Assembly (NCBI RefSeq): GCF_003007735.2
Contig: NZ_PXNQ02000004.1
Location: 1 to 64,000 of the forward strand
Reading direction: 5' to 3'
DNA length: 64,000 nt
DNA from: Paracoccus methylarcula
GTDB lineage: Bacteria > Pseudomonadota > Alphaproteobacteria > Rhodobacterales > Rhodobacteraceae
Below, in pieces: positions 15,731 to 25,991 of this stretch. The position numbers and the translations under genes were made by a program. The notes beneath the pieces are model-generated. The model saw only the letters and a program-made list of their open reading frames with translations. It did not search any database and was not told the DNA's origin. Numbering within the stretch: position 1 is the stretch's first letter; every line of letters begins with the position of its first letter.

Positions 15731-16492
15731 TCAGTCAGCCACGATCACCCTAGTTTCCCATTCGCGGCATTTCCGGGTCAACGGGCCGGGCAGGGGGCGG
15801 TCCACGAACACCGTGTCCAGCTCGGCCATGGAGATGATGCGGACGGGGGCAGAGCGCTCCAGCTTGCTGATATCGGTGACCAGGAAACATTTGCGGGCCA
15901 GTCCGGCGATGGCGCGGCTGACACGGACCTCGGCCATGTCGAAATCCAGCAGGTCGCCATCGGCATCCAGCGCGGATGAACCGATGATCGCGTAATCGGG
16001 CTTGAACTGGGCCATGAACTCGGTCGTCAGGTCGCCCACCAACCCGCCATCAGATCGGCGCAGCGCGCCACCCGCGACCATGATGTCGCAGCTTTCATTG
16101 GCGACCAGGATATTGGCGACATTCATGTTGTTGGTGATCACCGTCAGGTTGTGGTGGTGCAGAAGCTCGCGCGCGACGGCTTCGGTGGTGGTGCCCAGGT
16201 TGATGATGATCGAACTGTTGTCGGGGATCTCGGCTGCGCAGGCGCGGGCGATGGCGGCCTTTGCGTCCTCGTTCATGCGGCGTCGTTCCTCGTAGCCGAT
16301 ATTGCTGACGCCGCTGCGCATCACCGCGCCGCCATGGACGCGATCCAGCATCCCCTGGTCCGCAAGCTCGCCCAGGTCCCGGCGGATGGTCTGCAACGTG
16401 ACCTCGAAACGTTCGGCGAGTTCCTCGACGCCGACGCGGCCCGTCACGCGGGCCAGATCCAGAATTTCCATCTGGCGGATATTCAGCGCCAT
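15731..16492 (-). CDS. glpR: DeoR-family repressor of the glycerol operon
   Basis: The N-terminal DeoR helix-turn-helix (RQMEILDLARVTGRVGVEELAERFEVTLQTIRRDL) and a C-terminal DeoR sensor domain (IIINLGTTTEAVARELL, DYAIIGSSALDADG, FLVTDISKLER) are clear. It is divergent from glpD and the glycerol ABC transporter, so it is very probably GlpR, sensing glycerol-3-phosphate or a related sugar phosphate. Length is 253 residues, normal for the family. Confidence 0.88.
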   Translation of the reverse strand: MALNIRQMEILDLARVTGRVGVEELAERFEVTLQTIRRDLGELADQGMLDRVHGGAVMRSGVSNIGYEERRRMNEDAKAAIARACAAEIPDNSSIIINLGTTTEAVARELLHHHNLTVITNNMNVANILVANESCDIMVAGGALRRSDGGLVGDLTTEFMAQFKPDYAIIGSSALDADGDLLDFDMAEVRVSRAIAGLARKCFLVTDISKLERSAPVRIISMAELDTVFVDRPLPGPLTRKCREWETRVIVAD

Positions 16493-16552
16493 CGCGGCTC
16501 CTCCCTTGCTGAAACTACGGAACGCCTATGCGCGCTTTTTGTCAATCCGAAT

Positions 16553-16592
16553 GAAAACGCAAATCTACGAAAATAATCGTTGACAAAACGCA
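16553..16592 (+). promoter_or_regulatory. Candidate GlpR operator and glp promoter region
   Basis: Two direct copies of AAAACGCA (16553-16560 and 16585-16592) lie 32 bases apart, about three helical turns. Between them is a perfect inverted repeat ACGA-N6-TCGT (16567-16580), which touches a TTGACA -35 element (16580-16585). No strong -10 is visible. The placement between glpR and glpD suggests DeoR-type operators blocking the -35 region. Confidence 0.45.
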
Positions 16593-16631
16593 CGGACACG
16601 TGATCGGATATTGCGAGTTTGGGGGGATGTC

Positions 16632-18182
16632 ATGCCGGATATAACCGATCTGTTCATCATCGGTGGCGGAATCAACGGCTGCGGCATCGCGCGGGATGCC
16701 GCCGGTCGTGGGCTGTCGGTCCGGCTGGCCGAGATGGGCGATCTGGCGCAGGCGACCAGCTCGAAATCGACGAAGCTGTTTCATGGCGGGCTGCGCTATC
16801 TGGAATATCTGGAAATCCGGCTGGTCCGCGAGGCGCTGAAGGAACGCGAGGTGCTGTTGCGCGCGATGCCGCATATCAGCCGGCCGATGCGTTTCGTCCT
16901 GCCTCTGGATCCGCAGATGACATTCGAGTCGCATACGCCGGTCTCGAAAATGCTGGGCTGGCTGATGCCGTGGAACAGGGGGCACAGGCCGAATTTCCTG
17001 ATCCGGGCGGGATTGTTCCTTTACGACAACCTGGGCGGGCGCGACATCCTGCCGGGCACGCGCAGCCTGGCGCTGACGGATTCGCCCGAGGGCGCGCCGC
17101 TTCAGGACCGGCTGTCCAGGGCCTATGAATACAGCGATTGCTGGGTGGACGATGCGCGGCTGGTGGCGCTGAACGCGCGTGACGCGGCACAGCGCGGTGC
17201 CGATATATTGCTGGGCGCGAAAGTGGCCGAGGCGGCACGCGAAGGCGATCACTGGTGCGTCACGCTGGAGGATGGGCGGCTGTTCCATGCCCGGGCATTG
17301 GTGAATGCGGGCGGGCCATGGGTCGGGCAGGTGATCCGGGACGTGGCGCATCTGCCCTCGACGGAATCGGTGCGGCTGGTGCGGGGCAGCCATATCGTGG
17401 TGCCGCGGCTGTATGATCACGACAAGGCCTATTTCTTCCAGGGGGCCGATGGGCGGATCATCTTCGCGATCCCGTATCAGGACGATTTCACCCTGATCGG
17501 AACCACCGACCGCGATCACGAGGGCGCGCCCCTGGATGCGGAATGCACCCCGGAAGAGCAGCAATACCTGTGCGACTTCGCCTCGCGATATTTCAAGTCG
17601 CCGGTGACGCGGGACCAGATCGTCTGGACCTATTCCGGCGTGCGCCCGCTTTACGACGACGGCGCCAAATCGGCGACTGCGGCGACACGGGATTACGTGC
17701 TGTCGATGGATGAGGCGGGTGCGCCCTGCCTGAACGTCTTTGGCGGCAAGATCACCACCTATCGGCGGCTGGCCGAGCATGCGATGGAAAAGCTGGCACC
17801 GCATTTCCCGCAGGCCGGGGCGGCCTGGACGGTGGGGGCGGCCTTGCCCGGCGGTGATTTCCCGGTCGATGCCGTGCCGGGGCTGATCGCCGGTTTGCGC
17901 GCGAACTATCCTTTCCTGACAGAGCGTTGGGCGGCGCGGCTGATCCGCGCCTATGGCAATGATGCCTGGGCGATACTGGGCGAGGCAAGCGAGATGGCCG
18001 CGCTTGGCCGCGATTTTGGTGCGACACTGACCGAGGCGGAGGTCCGCTGGCTGATGGATCGCGAATTCGCCCGCCATGCCGAGGATGTCGTCTGGCGCCG
18101 CAGCAAGCTGGGGCTACGGATGGATGCGCCGCAGGTCGCGGCGCTGGAGGAATGGATGATGGAAGCGAGGGCTGCCGCATGA
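16632..18182 (+). CDS. glpD: Aerobic glycerol-3-phosphate dehydrogenase
   Basis: This FAD enzyme oxidises sn-glycerol-3-phosphate to dihydroxyacetone phosphate and passes electrons to quinone. It begins with the Rossmann motif IIGGGINGCGIARDAAGRG and has TSSKSTKLFHGGLRYLE and GGKITTYRRLAEHA, all GlpD signatures. The ATG at 16632 follows GGGGGGA; a TTG at 16611 is only an open-frame extension. At 516 residues the length is normal. Its stop overlaps the glpS start. Confidence 0.94.
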   Translation: MPDITDLFIIGGGINGCGIARDAAGRGLSVRLAEMGDLAQATSSKSTKLFHGGLRYLEYLEIRLVREALKEREVLLRAMPHISRPMRFVLPLDPQMTFESHTPVSKMLGWLMPWNRGHRPNFLIRAGLFLYDNLGGRDILPGTRSLALTDSPEGAPLQDRLSRAYEYSDCWVDDARLVALNARDAAQRGADILLGAKVAEAAREGDHWCVTLEDGRLFHARALVNAGGPWVGQVIRDVAHLPSTESVRLVRGSHIVVPRLYDHDKAYFFQGADGRIIFAIPYQDDFTLIGTTDRDHEGAPLDAECTPEEQQYLCDFASRYFKSPVTRDQIVWTYSGVRPLYDDGAKSATAATRDYVLSMDEAGAPCLNVFGGKITTYRRLAEHAMEKLAPHFPQAGAAWTVGAALPGGDFPVDAVPGLIAGLRANYPFLTERWAARLIRAYGNDAWAILGEASEMAALGRDFGATLTEAEVRWLMDREFARHAEDVVWRRSKLGLRMDAPQVAALEEWMMEARAAA

Positions 18183-19246
18183 CGTTGGAACTTCGGGCTG
18201 TCGGCAAATCCGTGGGTGGCAAGGTGCATCTGCATCCGACCGATCTGGTGATGCAGCCCGGCAGCATGAATGTGTTGCTTGGGCCGACCCTGGCGGGCAA
18301 GACCACGCTGATGCGGCTGATGGCCGGGCTGGAGCGCCCGACCGAGGGACAAATGCTGTGGAACGGCAAGGACGTGACCGGACAGCGGGTGCAGGATCGC
18401 AAGGTCGCGATGGTCTACCAGCAATTCATCAACTACCCGTCGATGAGCGTGTACGACAATATCGCGTCTCCGCTGCGGCTCATGGGTGCTGCCCGCGGCG
18501 AGATCGACCGGCGCGTGCGCGAAACCGCCGAGATGATGCGCCTGACCCCGATGCTGGAACGCCGGCCGCTGGAACTGTCCGGAGGGCAGCAGCAACGCTG
18601 TGCCCTGGCCCGGGCGCTGGTCAAGGATGCCGGGCTGGTGCTTCTGGACGAGCCGCTGGCCAATCTGGACTACAAGCTGCGCGAAGAGCTTCGGGTCGAA
18701 ATCCCCCGGATCTTCGAGGAATCCGGTGCGATCTTCGTCTATGCGACGACCGAGCCGGAGGAAGCGCTGCTTCTGGGCGGCAATACCGCGACCTTGTGGG
18801 AAGGGCGGGTGACGCAATTTGGCCCGACGCCCCGGGTCTACCGGGCTCCTCGGGACGCGGTGACCGCTCGGGTGTTCAGCGATCCGCCGATGAATTTCTC
18901 GACGGTTCGGCTGTCGAACAAGCATGCCGCGATCGGGCAGGCGGAATGGCAGGCGGATCTGGCCGATGGCGAATACCTGGCCGGCTTCCGGGCGGCGCAT
19001 CTATCCCTGGATCAGACGGCAGGCACATTGCCATTGACCGCTGTCCTTGAATCGGTCGAGATCACCGGCGCGCAGACCTTTCTGCATCTGCGCCACGGCC
19101 CGGATAGCTGGGTTGGGCTGGTCGATGGCGTGCAGCGCCGGGAACTGGGGCAGGAGCTGACGGTCTGGCTGGACCCGGCCCATATCTATCTGTTCACGCC
19201 GGAGGGCGATCTGGCCCGCACCGCGACCTATGCCGCAGCCGCATAG
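18179..19246 (+). CDS. glpS: Glycerol ABC transporter ATP-binding protein GlpS
   Basis: One of two ATPases of the GlpSTPQV glycerol importer known from Rhizobium. Walker A GPTLAGKT is at 35-42, the Q-loop near 81, a canonical signature LSGGQ at 133-137, and Walker B with D157/E158. The switch His of the VTHD loop is replaced: the segment reads ATTEPEEA, with Thr191 in the His position. A C-terminal regulatory (TOBE-like) domain follows. The ATG overlaps the glpD stop by four bases. Its partner GlpT has the opposite defect, so the pair should form one complete and one degenerate ATP site. Confidence 0.92.
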   Translation: MTLELRAVGKSVGGKVHLHPTDLVMQPGSMNVLLGPTLAGKTTLMRLMAGLERPTEGQMLWNGKDVTGQRVQDRKVAMVYQQFINYPSMSVYDNIASPLRLMGAARGEIDRRVRETAEMMRLTPMLERRPLELSGGQQQRCALARALVKDAGLVLLDEPLANLDYKLREELRVEIPRIFEESGAIFVYATTEPEEALLLGGNTATLWEGRVTQFGPTPRVYRAPRDAVTARVFSDPPMNFSTVRLSNKHAAIGQAEWQADLADGEYLAGFRAAHLSLDQTAGTLPLTAVLESVEITGAQTFLHLRHGPDSWVGLVDGVQRRELGQELTVWLDPAHIYLFTPEGDLARTATYAAAA

Positions 19247-19266
19247 GGGCAGGAGGGAGGAAAGAC

Positions 19267-20358
19267 ATGGCGCAAATAATACTGGAAAACCTGTCCCACA
19301 GCTATCTCCCCAACCCGTCGAAGGACGAGGATTGGGCGCTGAAGCCGATGACTCTGACATGGGAGGATGGCGGCGCCTATGCGTTGCTGGGCTCGTCGGG
19401 TTGCGGGAAATCGACGCTTCTGAACATCATCTCGGGACTGCTGCGGCCATCGAGGGGGCGGGTGCTCTTCGGGGACCGGGACATGACTGGCCTGTCTACG
19501 ATGGAGCGCAATATCGCACAGGTGTTCCAGTTCCCGGTCGTTTACGACACGATGAGCGTGCGCGATAATCTCGCCTTCCCGCTGAGAAACCGGGGCCTGC
19601 CCCAGGATCAGGTCGCCGCGCGGGTGGCCGAGGTGGCCGAGATGATCGGCATGCGGGATATGCTCGACCGCCGCGCCCGGGGGCTGACGGCGGATGCCAA
19701 GCAGAAGATCAGCCTTGGCCGGGGCATGGTCCGTCAGGATGTCAACGCGATCCTGTTCGACGAGCCGCTGACGGTGATCGACCCGCATATGAAATGGGAA
19801 CTTCGCACCCAGCTCAAGGATCTGCATCGCCGTTTCGGGCATACGATGATCTATGTCACCCATGACCAGACCGAGGCGCTGACCTTTGCCGACCAGGTCG
19901 TGGTGATGTATGACGGGCGCGTGGTGCAGGCGGGTACGCCCCAGGCATTGTTCGACGCGCCGGAACATACATTCGTCGGCTATTTCATCGGCTCGCCCGG
20001 CATGAACCTGATGGACGCCCGGATCGAGGGAGCGACCGCTCATATCGAGGGAGTGCAGCTGCCCCTGGCGCATGGCTATGGCGCACTGGAGGGCAAGACG
20101 CAGCTTGGCATCCGGCCGGAATTCCTGCGTCTCGGCACCGGGCAGGAGGGGCTGCCCTATACCATCCGGCGGATCGAGGATGTCGGCCATCACCGCATCG
20201 TCCGCGGGCATGTGGGCAAGGCCGACGTGAACGTGATCGTCCCCGAGGGTCAACCCATTCCTGCCGACGCGAACCGCGTGCTCCCCGATCCCGTCCATGC
20301 GCATGTCTATCTCGACGATTGGCGGGTCGCCCCCTCTAACCTCGAAAGGGCCGCGTGA
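19267..20358 (+). CDS. glpT: Glycerol ABC transporter ATP-binding protein GlpT
   Basis: This second ATPase of the glycerol importer (363 residues) has Walker A GSSGCGKST at 42-50, Q88, Walker B with D165/E166 and an intact switch His199 (YVTHDQTEA). The ABC signature is degenerate: LTADAKQ at 140-146 instead of LSGGQ. A TOBE-like C-terminal domain follows. AGGAGGGAGG precedes the ATG. It is distinct from the E. coli G3P antiporter that is also called GlpT. Confidence 0.92.
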   Translation: MAQIILENLSHSYLPNPSKDEDWALKPMTLTWEDGGAYALLGSSGCGKSTLLNIISGLLRPSRGRVLFGDRDMTGLSTMERNIAQVFQFPVVYDTMSVRDNLAFPLRNRGLPQDQVAARVAEVAEMIGMRDMLDRRARGLTADAKQKISLGRGMVRQDVNAILFDEPLTVIDPHMKWELRTQLKDLHRRFGHTMIYVTHDQTEALTFADQVVVMYDGRVVQAGTPQALFDAPEHTFVGYFIGSPGMNLMDARIEGATAHIEGVQLPLAHGYGALEGKTQLGIRPEFLRLGTGQEGLPYTIRRIEDVGHHRIVRGHVGKADVNVIVPEGQPIPADANRVLPDPVHAHVYLDDWRVAPSNLERAA

Positions 20359-21220
20359 TGGAGAAACCCGTCAATAACCGCGCCTGGTTCCTGGTGCTGC
20401 CGGTGCTGCTGCTGGTTGCTTTTTCGGCGATTTTGCCGCTGATGACAGTTGTCAACTACTCGGTGCAGGATACGTTCGGCGGCAACCAGTTCTTCTGGGC
20501 AGGTCTCGACTGGTTCGAGGAGGTGATCCATTCCGACCGCATCCGTGCGGCCCTTGGGCGGCAGGTTCTGTTCTCGGCGATCATCCTCGCCATCGAGATC
20601 CCGCTTGGCATCTTCGTGGCGCTGAACATGCCGAAAAAGGGTATCTGGGCTTCCTTCTGCCTGGTGCTCATGGCACTGCCCCTGCTGATCCCCTGGAACG
20701 TGGTGGGCACGATCTGGCAGGTATTCGGCCGCGTCGATATCGGGCTTCTGGGATATACCCTGAGAAAGCTGGGCATCAGCTACAATTACGTGAACAACGC
20801 CATGGATGCGTGGATCACGGTGATCGTCATGGATGTCTGGCACTGGACCAGCCTCGTCGCGCTGCTTTGCTATGCCGGGCTGCAATCCATTCCCGACGCA
20901 TACTACCAGGCCGCCAAGATCGACCAGGCCAGCCGCTGGAAGGTGTTCCGCTATATCGAGCTGCCCAAGATGCAGGGCGTGCTGCTGATCGCGGTGCTCC
21001 TGCGCTTCATGGACAGCTTCATGATCTATACCGAGCCCTTCGTCGTCACCGGGGGCGGGCCGGGCAATGCCACCACCTTCCTGTCCATCGACCTGGTGAA
21101 AATGGCGGTGGGGCAGTTCGATCTTGGCCCGGCGGCGGCGTTCAGCCTGATCTACTTCCTCGTGATCCTGCTGATTTCCTTCGTGTTCTACACGGTCATG
21201 ACCAGGCAGAAGGAGGGTGA

Positions 21221-21224
<4 letters not shown>
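20358..21224 (+). CDS. glpP: Glycerol ABC transporter permease GlpP
   Basis: A MalF-type inner-membrane permease of 288 residues with six predicted membrane segments. The EAA coupling motif is recognisable in the segment DAYYQAAKIDQASRWKVFRYIELP, which contacts an ATPase subunit. The ATG at 20358 forms a TGATG overlap with the glpT stop; a GTG at 20355 is in the same frame. It pairs with GlpQ to form the channel. Confidence 0.92.
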
Positions 21225-22045
<821 letters not shown>

Positions 22046-22076
22046 GACCATGACAGGCGGCATGAACACGCATTTT

Positions 22077-22132
22077 CTTCTTCACGGAAATATCCCTGGG
22101 GGTCCGGGGGCAAGCAGCCCCCGGCGGTCGCG
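22077..22132 (-). repeat. Palindromic intergenic repeat, copy 2, inside the glp operon
   Basis: Read on the minus strand: GCCGGGGGCTGCTTGCCCCCGG hairpin, GACCCCC, then GGATATTTCCGTGAAGAAG. It separates glpQ from the DUF2160 gene. In the middle of an operon the hairpin could trim mRNA or attenuate read-through. Confidence 0.7.
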
Positions 22133-22153
22133 GGACGCAATCGAAAGGGTGAC

Positions 22154-22555
22154 ATGATGCGCCGTTCGCTCAATCTCGGCTTCGGCATCGCCGGCCTGGT
22201 CTGGCTCGCCGTCATTTTCTGGCTGACCACCCAGGTTCCGATGCGCGACGAGTCGAAGGACTGGACCGGCAGCCTCGATCCCGGCGGCTGGATGGCCTGG
22301 ACCCTGCCGACCGCGCTGTTCTTTGCCGTTATTGCGGGGTTGCTGATCTGCTTTACATGGCTTGCGATCCGTTCTCCCGAGACCCCGCGCAAGGGTGTAC
22401 TCGGCCTCATGACGACGCGCGGCGACCGGCTGTTCATCAGCCTGCTGGGATCGGCCTTCATCTGCCTGATCTGGCTGGGCGTGATGGGGATGCCGCTTTG
22501 GGGCGGGGTTGCCGCCGCCTTGATATACGCCGCAGCGGTGTTCCGTTGGGTGTAA
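22154..22555 (+). CDS. DUF2160 small integral membrane protein of the glycerol operon
   Basis: This 133-residue protein has about four hydrophobic segments (for example GIAGLVWLAVIFWLTTQVP near the N-terminus and WMAWTLPTALFFAVIAGLLI in the middle) and a loop with TTRGDRLFISLLGS. It matches the DUF2160 type that recurs between the permease and binding-protein genes of rhizobial glp operons. The function is not known; an accessory role in the glycerol importer is inferred from conserved placement. ATGs at 22154 and 22157 are both possible, after AAAGGGTG. Confidence 0.8.
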   Translation: MMRRSLNLGFGIAGLVWLAVIFWLTTQVPMRDESKDWTGSLDPGGWMAWTLPTALFFAVIAGLLICFTWLAIRSPETPRKGVLGLMTTRGDRLFISLLGSAFICLIWLGVMGMPLWGGVAAALIYAAAVFRWV

Positions 22556-22601
22556 CGACCGCCGGGCAAAATTGATCCGGCAGAAAGATGGGAGGGAAAC
22601 C

Positions 22602-24314
22602 ATGAGACTATATCTGACCACCGCCATGGCGCTTGCGCTGATGGCGACGGCCGCACAGGCGGGCATGGAGGAGGCGAAGGCCTTTCTGGATGCCGAAATC
22701 GACAACTCGGTCCTGACCCGCGAAGAGCAGGAGGCCGAGATGCAATGGTTCGTCGACGCCGCCGAGCCTTTCAAGGGCATGGAGATCAACGTGGTGTCCG
22801 AGACCATCACCACGCATGAATACGAGGCCAAGGTGCTGGCCCCGGCTTTCACCGAGATCACCGGCATCAAGATCACCCATGACCTGATCGGCGAGGGCGA
22901 TGTCGTCGAAAAGCTGCAAACCCAGATGCAGTCGGGCGAGAATATCTATGATGCCTATGTCAATGACAGCGACCTGATCGGGACGCATTGGCGCTATCAG
23001 CAGGCCCGCAACCTGACCGACTGGATGGCCAATGACGGCAAGGACGTCACCAATCCGGGGCTGGATCTCGATGATTTCATCGGCATCTCGTTCACGACCG
23101 CGCCGGATGACAATCTTTACCAGCTTCCCGACCAGCAATTCGCCAATCTCTACTGGTTCCGTTACGACTGGTTCAACGATCCCGAGATCCAGGCCGAGTT
23201 CAAGAAGGAATACGGCTATGACCTGGGCGTGCCGGTGAACTGGTCGGCTTATGAGGATATCGCCGAATTCTTCACCGGGCGCGAGATCGACGGCAAGAAG
23301 GTCTTCGGCCATATGGATTATGGCAAGAAGGACCCTTCGCTCGGCTGGCGCTTTACCGATGCCTGGCTGTCGATGGCCGGGAATGGCGACAAGGGCATTC
23401 CGAACGGGGTTCCGGTCGATGAATGGGGCATCCGGGTCGACGAGAACAGCCGCCCGGTCGGCTCCTGCGTGGCGCGGGGCGGGGATACGAATGGCCCGGC
23501 TTCGGTCTATGCGATCCAGAAATACCTGGACTGGATGGAGAAATACGCACCTCCGGCGGCCCAGGGCATGACCTTCAGCGAATCCGGCCCGGTTCCCGCG
23601 CAGGGCGAGATCGCCCAGCAGATGTTCTGGTACACCGCCTTTACCGCCGACATGGTCAAGGAGGGGCTGCCGGTCGTGAACGAGGATGGCACGCCGAAAT
23701 GGCGCATGGCGCCCTCGCCCCATGGTGCCTATTGGCAGGAGGGGATGAAGCTGGGCTACCAGGACGCGGGATCCTGGACGCTGCTGAAATCCACGCCGGA
23801 TGATCGTGCCAAGGCGGCATGGCTCTATGCGCAGTTCGTGACCTCCAAGACCGTGGACGTCAAGAAAAGCCATGTCGGGCTGACCTTCATCCGCGAATCC
23901 TCGATCCAGCACGAGAGCTTTACCGAGCGTGCCCCGGAACTGGGCGGCCTGGTCGAGTTCTATCGCTCGCCCGCCCGCCTGAACTGGTCGCCTACCGGCA
24001 CCAATGTGCCCGACTATCCCAAGCTGGCACAGCTTTGGTGGCAGGCCATCGGCGATGCCGCCTCGGGCGCCAAGACCGCGCAAGAGGCGATGGACAGCCT
24101 CTGTGCCGAGCAGGAGAAGGTGATGGAGCGGCTGGAACGAGCCGGCATCCAGGGCGATATCGGTCCGAAAATGGCCGAGGAGCATGACCTGGAATGGTGG
24201 AATAACTTCGCCAAGGAAAACGGCACGATCGCTCCGCAACTGATGCTGGAGAACGAAAAGCCGCAGCCGGAGACCATCGGCTATGATGAGCTGGTGAAAA
24301 GCTGGCAGGAATAG
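22602..24314 (+). CDS. glpV: Glycerol ABC transporter substrate-binding protein GlpV
   Basis: A 570-residue periplasmic binding protein with a Sec signal peptide (MRLYLTTAMALALMATAAQA). It is longer than typical sugar-binding proteins (about 430), as expected for GlpV. Visible family segments include MEINVVSETITTHEYEAKVL, YDAYVNDSDLIGTHWRYQ and WSPTGTNVPDYPKLAQLWW. The ATG has GGGAGGG 6-7 bases upstream. It captures glycerol for GlpPQ/GlpST. Confidence 0.92.
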   Translation: MRLYLTTAMALALMATAAQAGMEEAKAFLDAEIDNSVLTREEQEAEMQWFVDAAEPFKGMEINVVSETITTHEYEAKVLAPAFTEITGIKITHDLIGEGDVVEKLQTQMQSGENIYDAYVNDSDLIGTHWRYQQARNLTDWMANDGKDVTNPGLDLDDFIGISFTTAPDDNLYQLPDQQFANLYWFRYDWFNDPEIQAEFKKEYGYDLGVPVNWSAYEDIAEFFTGREIDGKKVFGHMDYGKKDPSLGWRFTDAWLSMAGNGDKGIPNGVPVDEWGIRVDENSRPVGSCVARGGDTNGPASVYAIQKYLDWMEKYAPPAAQGMTFSESGPVPAQGEIAQQMFWYTAFTADMVKEGLPVVNEDGTPKWRMAPSPHGAYWQEGMKLGYQDAGSWTLLKSTPDDRAKAAWLYAQFVTSKTVDVKKSHVGLTFIRESSIQHESFTERAPELGGLVEFYRSPARLNWSPTGTNVPDYPKLAQLWWQAIGDAASGAKTAQEAMDSLCAEQEKVMERLERAGIQGDIGPKMAEEHDLEWWNNFAKENGTIAPQLMLENEKPQPETIGYDELVKSWQE

Positions 24315-24339
24315 GTGATCGGGCAGGAGGGGGGCGGCC

Positions 24340-24433
24340 GCCTGGCTGCCCTCTTCTTCTTTGCCTGAATACCTCTTGCCCGGCTTTGCGGCCGGGTGCC
24401 TCCGGCGGAGGTATTTGTGCAAAGAAGAAGACG
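24340..24433. repeat. Palindromic intergenic repeat, copy 3, with two facing tails
   Basis: Two copies of the repeat tail face each other: CTTCTTCTTTGC...GAATACCTC (24353-24373) and GAGGTATTTGTGCAAAGAAGAAG (24408-24430), with a small CCCGGC/GCCGGG hairpin between them. The whole can fold into one long stem-loop between glpV and glpK, able to act as a terminator or processing site. It may be a composite of two elements inserted head to head. Confidence 0.7.
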
Positions 24434-24445
24434 GGGGAATGAAAG

Positions 24446-25921
24446 ATGACCATTCTGGCGATGGATCAGGGCACGACCTCTTCGCGGGCGCTGGTCTTCA
24501 GTGACGATTTGCAGGTGCGGGCGAGCGCGCAGCAGGAATTCGAGCAGCATTTCCCGCGTTCTGGCTGGGTCGAGCATGACCCCGACGATATCTGGACGAC
24601 CAGCGCCGCGACGGCCCGGGGGGCGATCGAGAAGGCGGGCAATCCCCGGATCGACGCGATCGGGATCACCAATCAGCGCGAGACGGTGCTGATCTGGGAC
24701 CGCAGGACCGGGCAGCCGATCCATCGCGCCATCGTCTGGCAGGACCGGCGGACCGCGGATATCTGCCAGCGATTGCGGGACGAGGGGAACGAGGACGCGG
24801 TCCGGGCGGTGACCGGTCTGCTGCTGGATCCCTATTTCAGCGCCACCAAGATCGCCTGGATGCTGGATCAGGTCGAGGGGGCGAGGGCGCGGGCCGAGGC
24901 GGGCGAACTGGCTTTCGGCACGGTGGACAGTTTCCTGATCTGGAAACTGACCGGCGGGCAGTCTCATGTGACGGACGCGACGAATGCGGCGCGGACCCTG
25001 CTTTACGATATCCGCAAGGGCGATTGGTCGGAGGATATGTGCCGCCTGTTCGGCGTGCCGCGCGCCATGTTGCCGGAGGTTCGCGATTGCGCGGCGGAAT
25101 TCGGCGTCACCCGCGCCGACCTGTTCGGGCGCGAGATCCCGATCCTTGGCGTGGCCGGCGATCAGCAGGCAGCGACCGTGGGGCAGGCCTGTTTCGATCC
25201 CGGCATGATGAAATCGACCTATGGCACCGGCTGTTTCGCGCTGTTGAATACCGGCGATCAGGCGGTGGCTTCCGAGAACCGGCTCTTGACGACCATCGCC
25301 TACCAGTTGGACGGCAGGCCGGTCTATGCGCTGGAGGGCAGCATCTTCATTGCCGGGGCCGTGGTGCAATGGCTGCGCGACGGGCTCAAGCTGATCCGCG
25401 AGGCGAGCGAGACGCAGGCGCTGTCGGAACGTGCCGATGACAGCCAGCAGATCATCATGGTGCCCGCCTTCACCGGGCTGGGCGCGCCGCATTGGAACCC
25501 GCAGGCGCGCGGGGCGATCTTTGGGCTGACGCGGAACACCGGCCCGGCGGAATTCGCCCGCGCCGCGCTGGAAAGCGTGGGTTTCCAGACCCGTGACCTG
25601 TGGCAGGCGATGCGAGCCGACTGGACAGAGGCGGGCGATGCTGTCTTGCGCGTCGATGGCGGCATGACCGCCAGCGAACCGGCGATGCAATTCCTGGCGG
25701 ATATCCTTGGGGCACCGGTGGACCGGCCGGTGAATACCGAGACCACCGCCCAGGGTGCGGCATGGCTGGCGGGATTCCGCGCGGGCCTGTGCCCCGATCC
25801 GCATGAATACGCCAAGGCGTGGCGCCTGGACCGGCGGTTCGAGCCGCAAATGGATGAGACCCTGCGCCAACAGCGGTATTCCGCTTGGCAGCGCGCCGTC
25901 AAGGCGGTCGTCTCGGTCTGA
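24446..25921 (+). CDS. glpK: Glycerol kinase
   Basis: FGGY-family kinase of 491 residues phosphorylating glycerol to sn-glycerol-3-phosphate. The N-terminal [13 protein letters not shown] loop, [16 protein letters not shown], the [19 protein letters not shown] segment and [16 protein letters not shown] are classic GlpK motifs. It follows glpV after the repeat element and completes the route glycerol (GlpSTPQV), G3P (GlpK), DHAP (GlpD). Confidence 0.95.
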   Translation: MTILAMDQGTTSSRALVFSDDLQVRASAQQEFEQHFPRSGWVEHDPDDIWTTSAATARGAIEKAGNPRIDAIGITNQRETVLIWDRRTGQPIHRAIVWQDRRTADICQRLRDEGNEDAVRAVTGLLLDPYFSATKIAWMLDQVEGARARAEAGELAFGTVDSFLIWKLTGGQSHVTDATNAARTLLYDIRKGDWSEDMCRLFGVPRAMLPEVRDCAAEFGVTRADLFGREIPILGVAGDQQAATVGQACFDPGMMKSTYGTGCFALLNTGDQAVASENRLLTTIAYQLDGRPVYALEGSIFIAGAVVQWLRDGLKLIREASETQALSERADDSQQIIMVPAFTGLGAPHWNPQARGAIFGLTRNTGPAEFARAALESVGFQTRDLWQAMRADWTEAGDAVLRVDGGMTASEPAMQFLADILGAPVDRPVNTETTAQGAAWLAGFRAGLCPDPHEYAKAWRLDRRFEPQMDETLRQQRYSAWQRAVKAVVSV

Positions 25922-25950
25922 CTTCCGGCTTTGTGATTTCACCTTCGCGT

Positions 25951-25976
25951 GTTTTCCCGTATTATTGCGGGAAAAC
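25951..25976. promoter_or_regulatory. Perfect 9-bp inverted repeat downstream of glpK
   Basis: GTTTTCCCG (25951-25959), 8-base loop, CGGGAAAAC (25968-25976). There is no T-run after either arm, so it is a weak intrinsic-terminator candidate. It lies 16 bases before the ATG of the next gene and could instead be an operator or 5' UTR hairpin. Confidence 0.4.
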
Positions 25977-25991
25977 GACAAGAGGGCAGTG

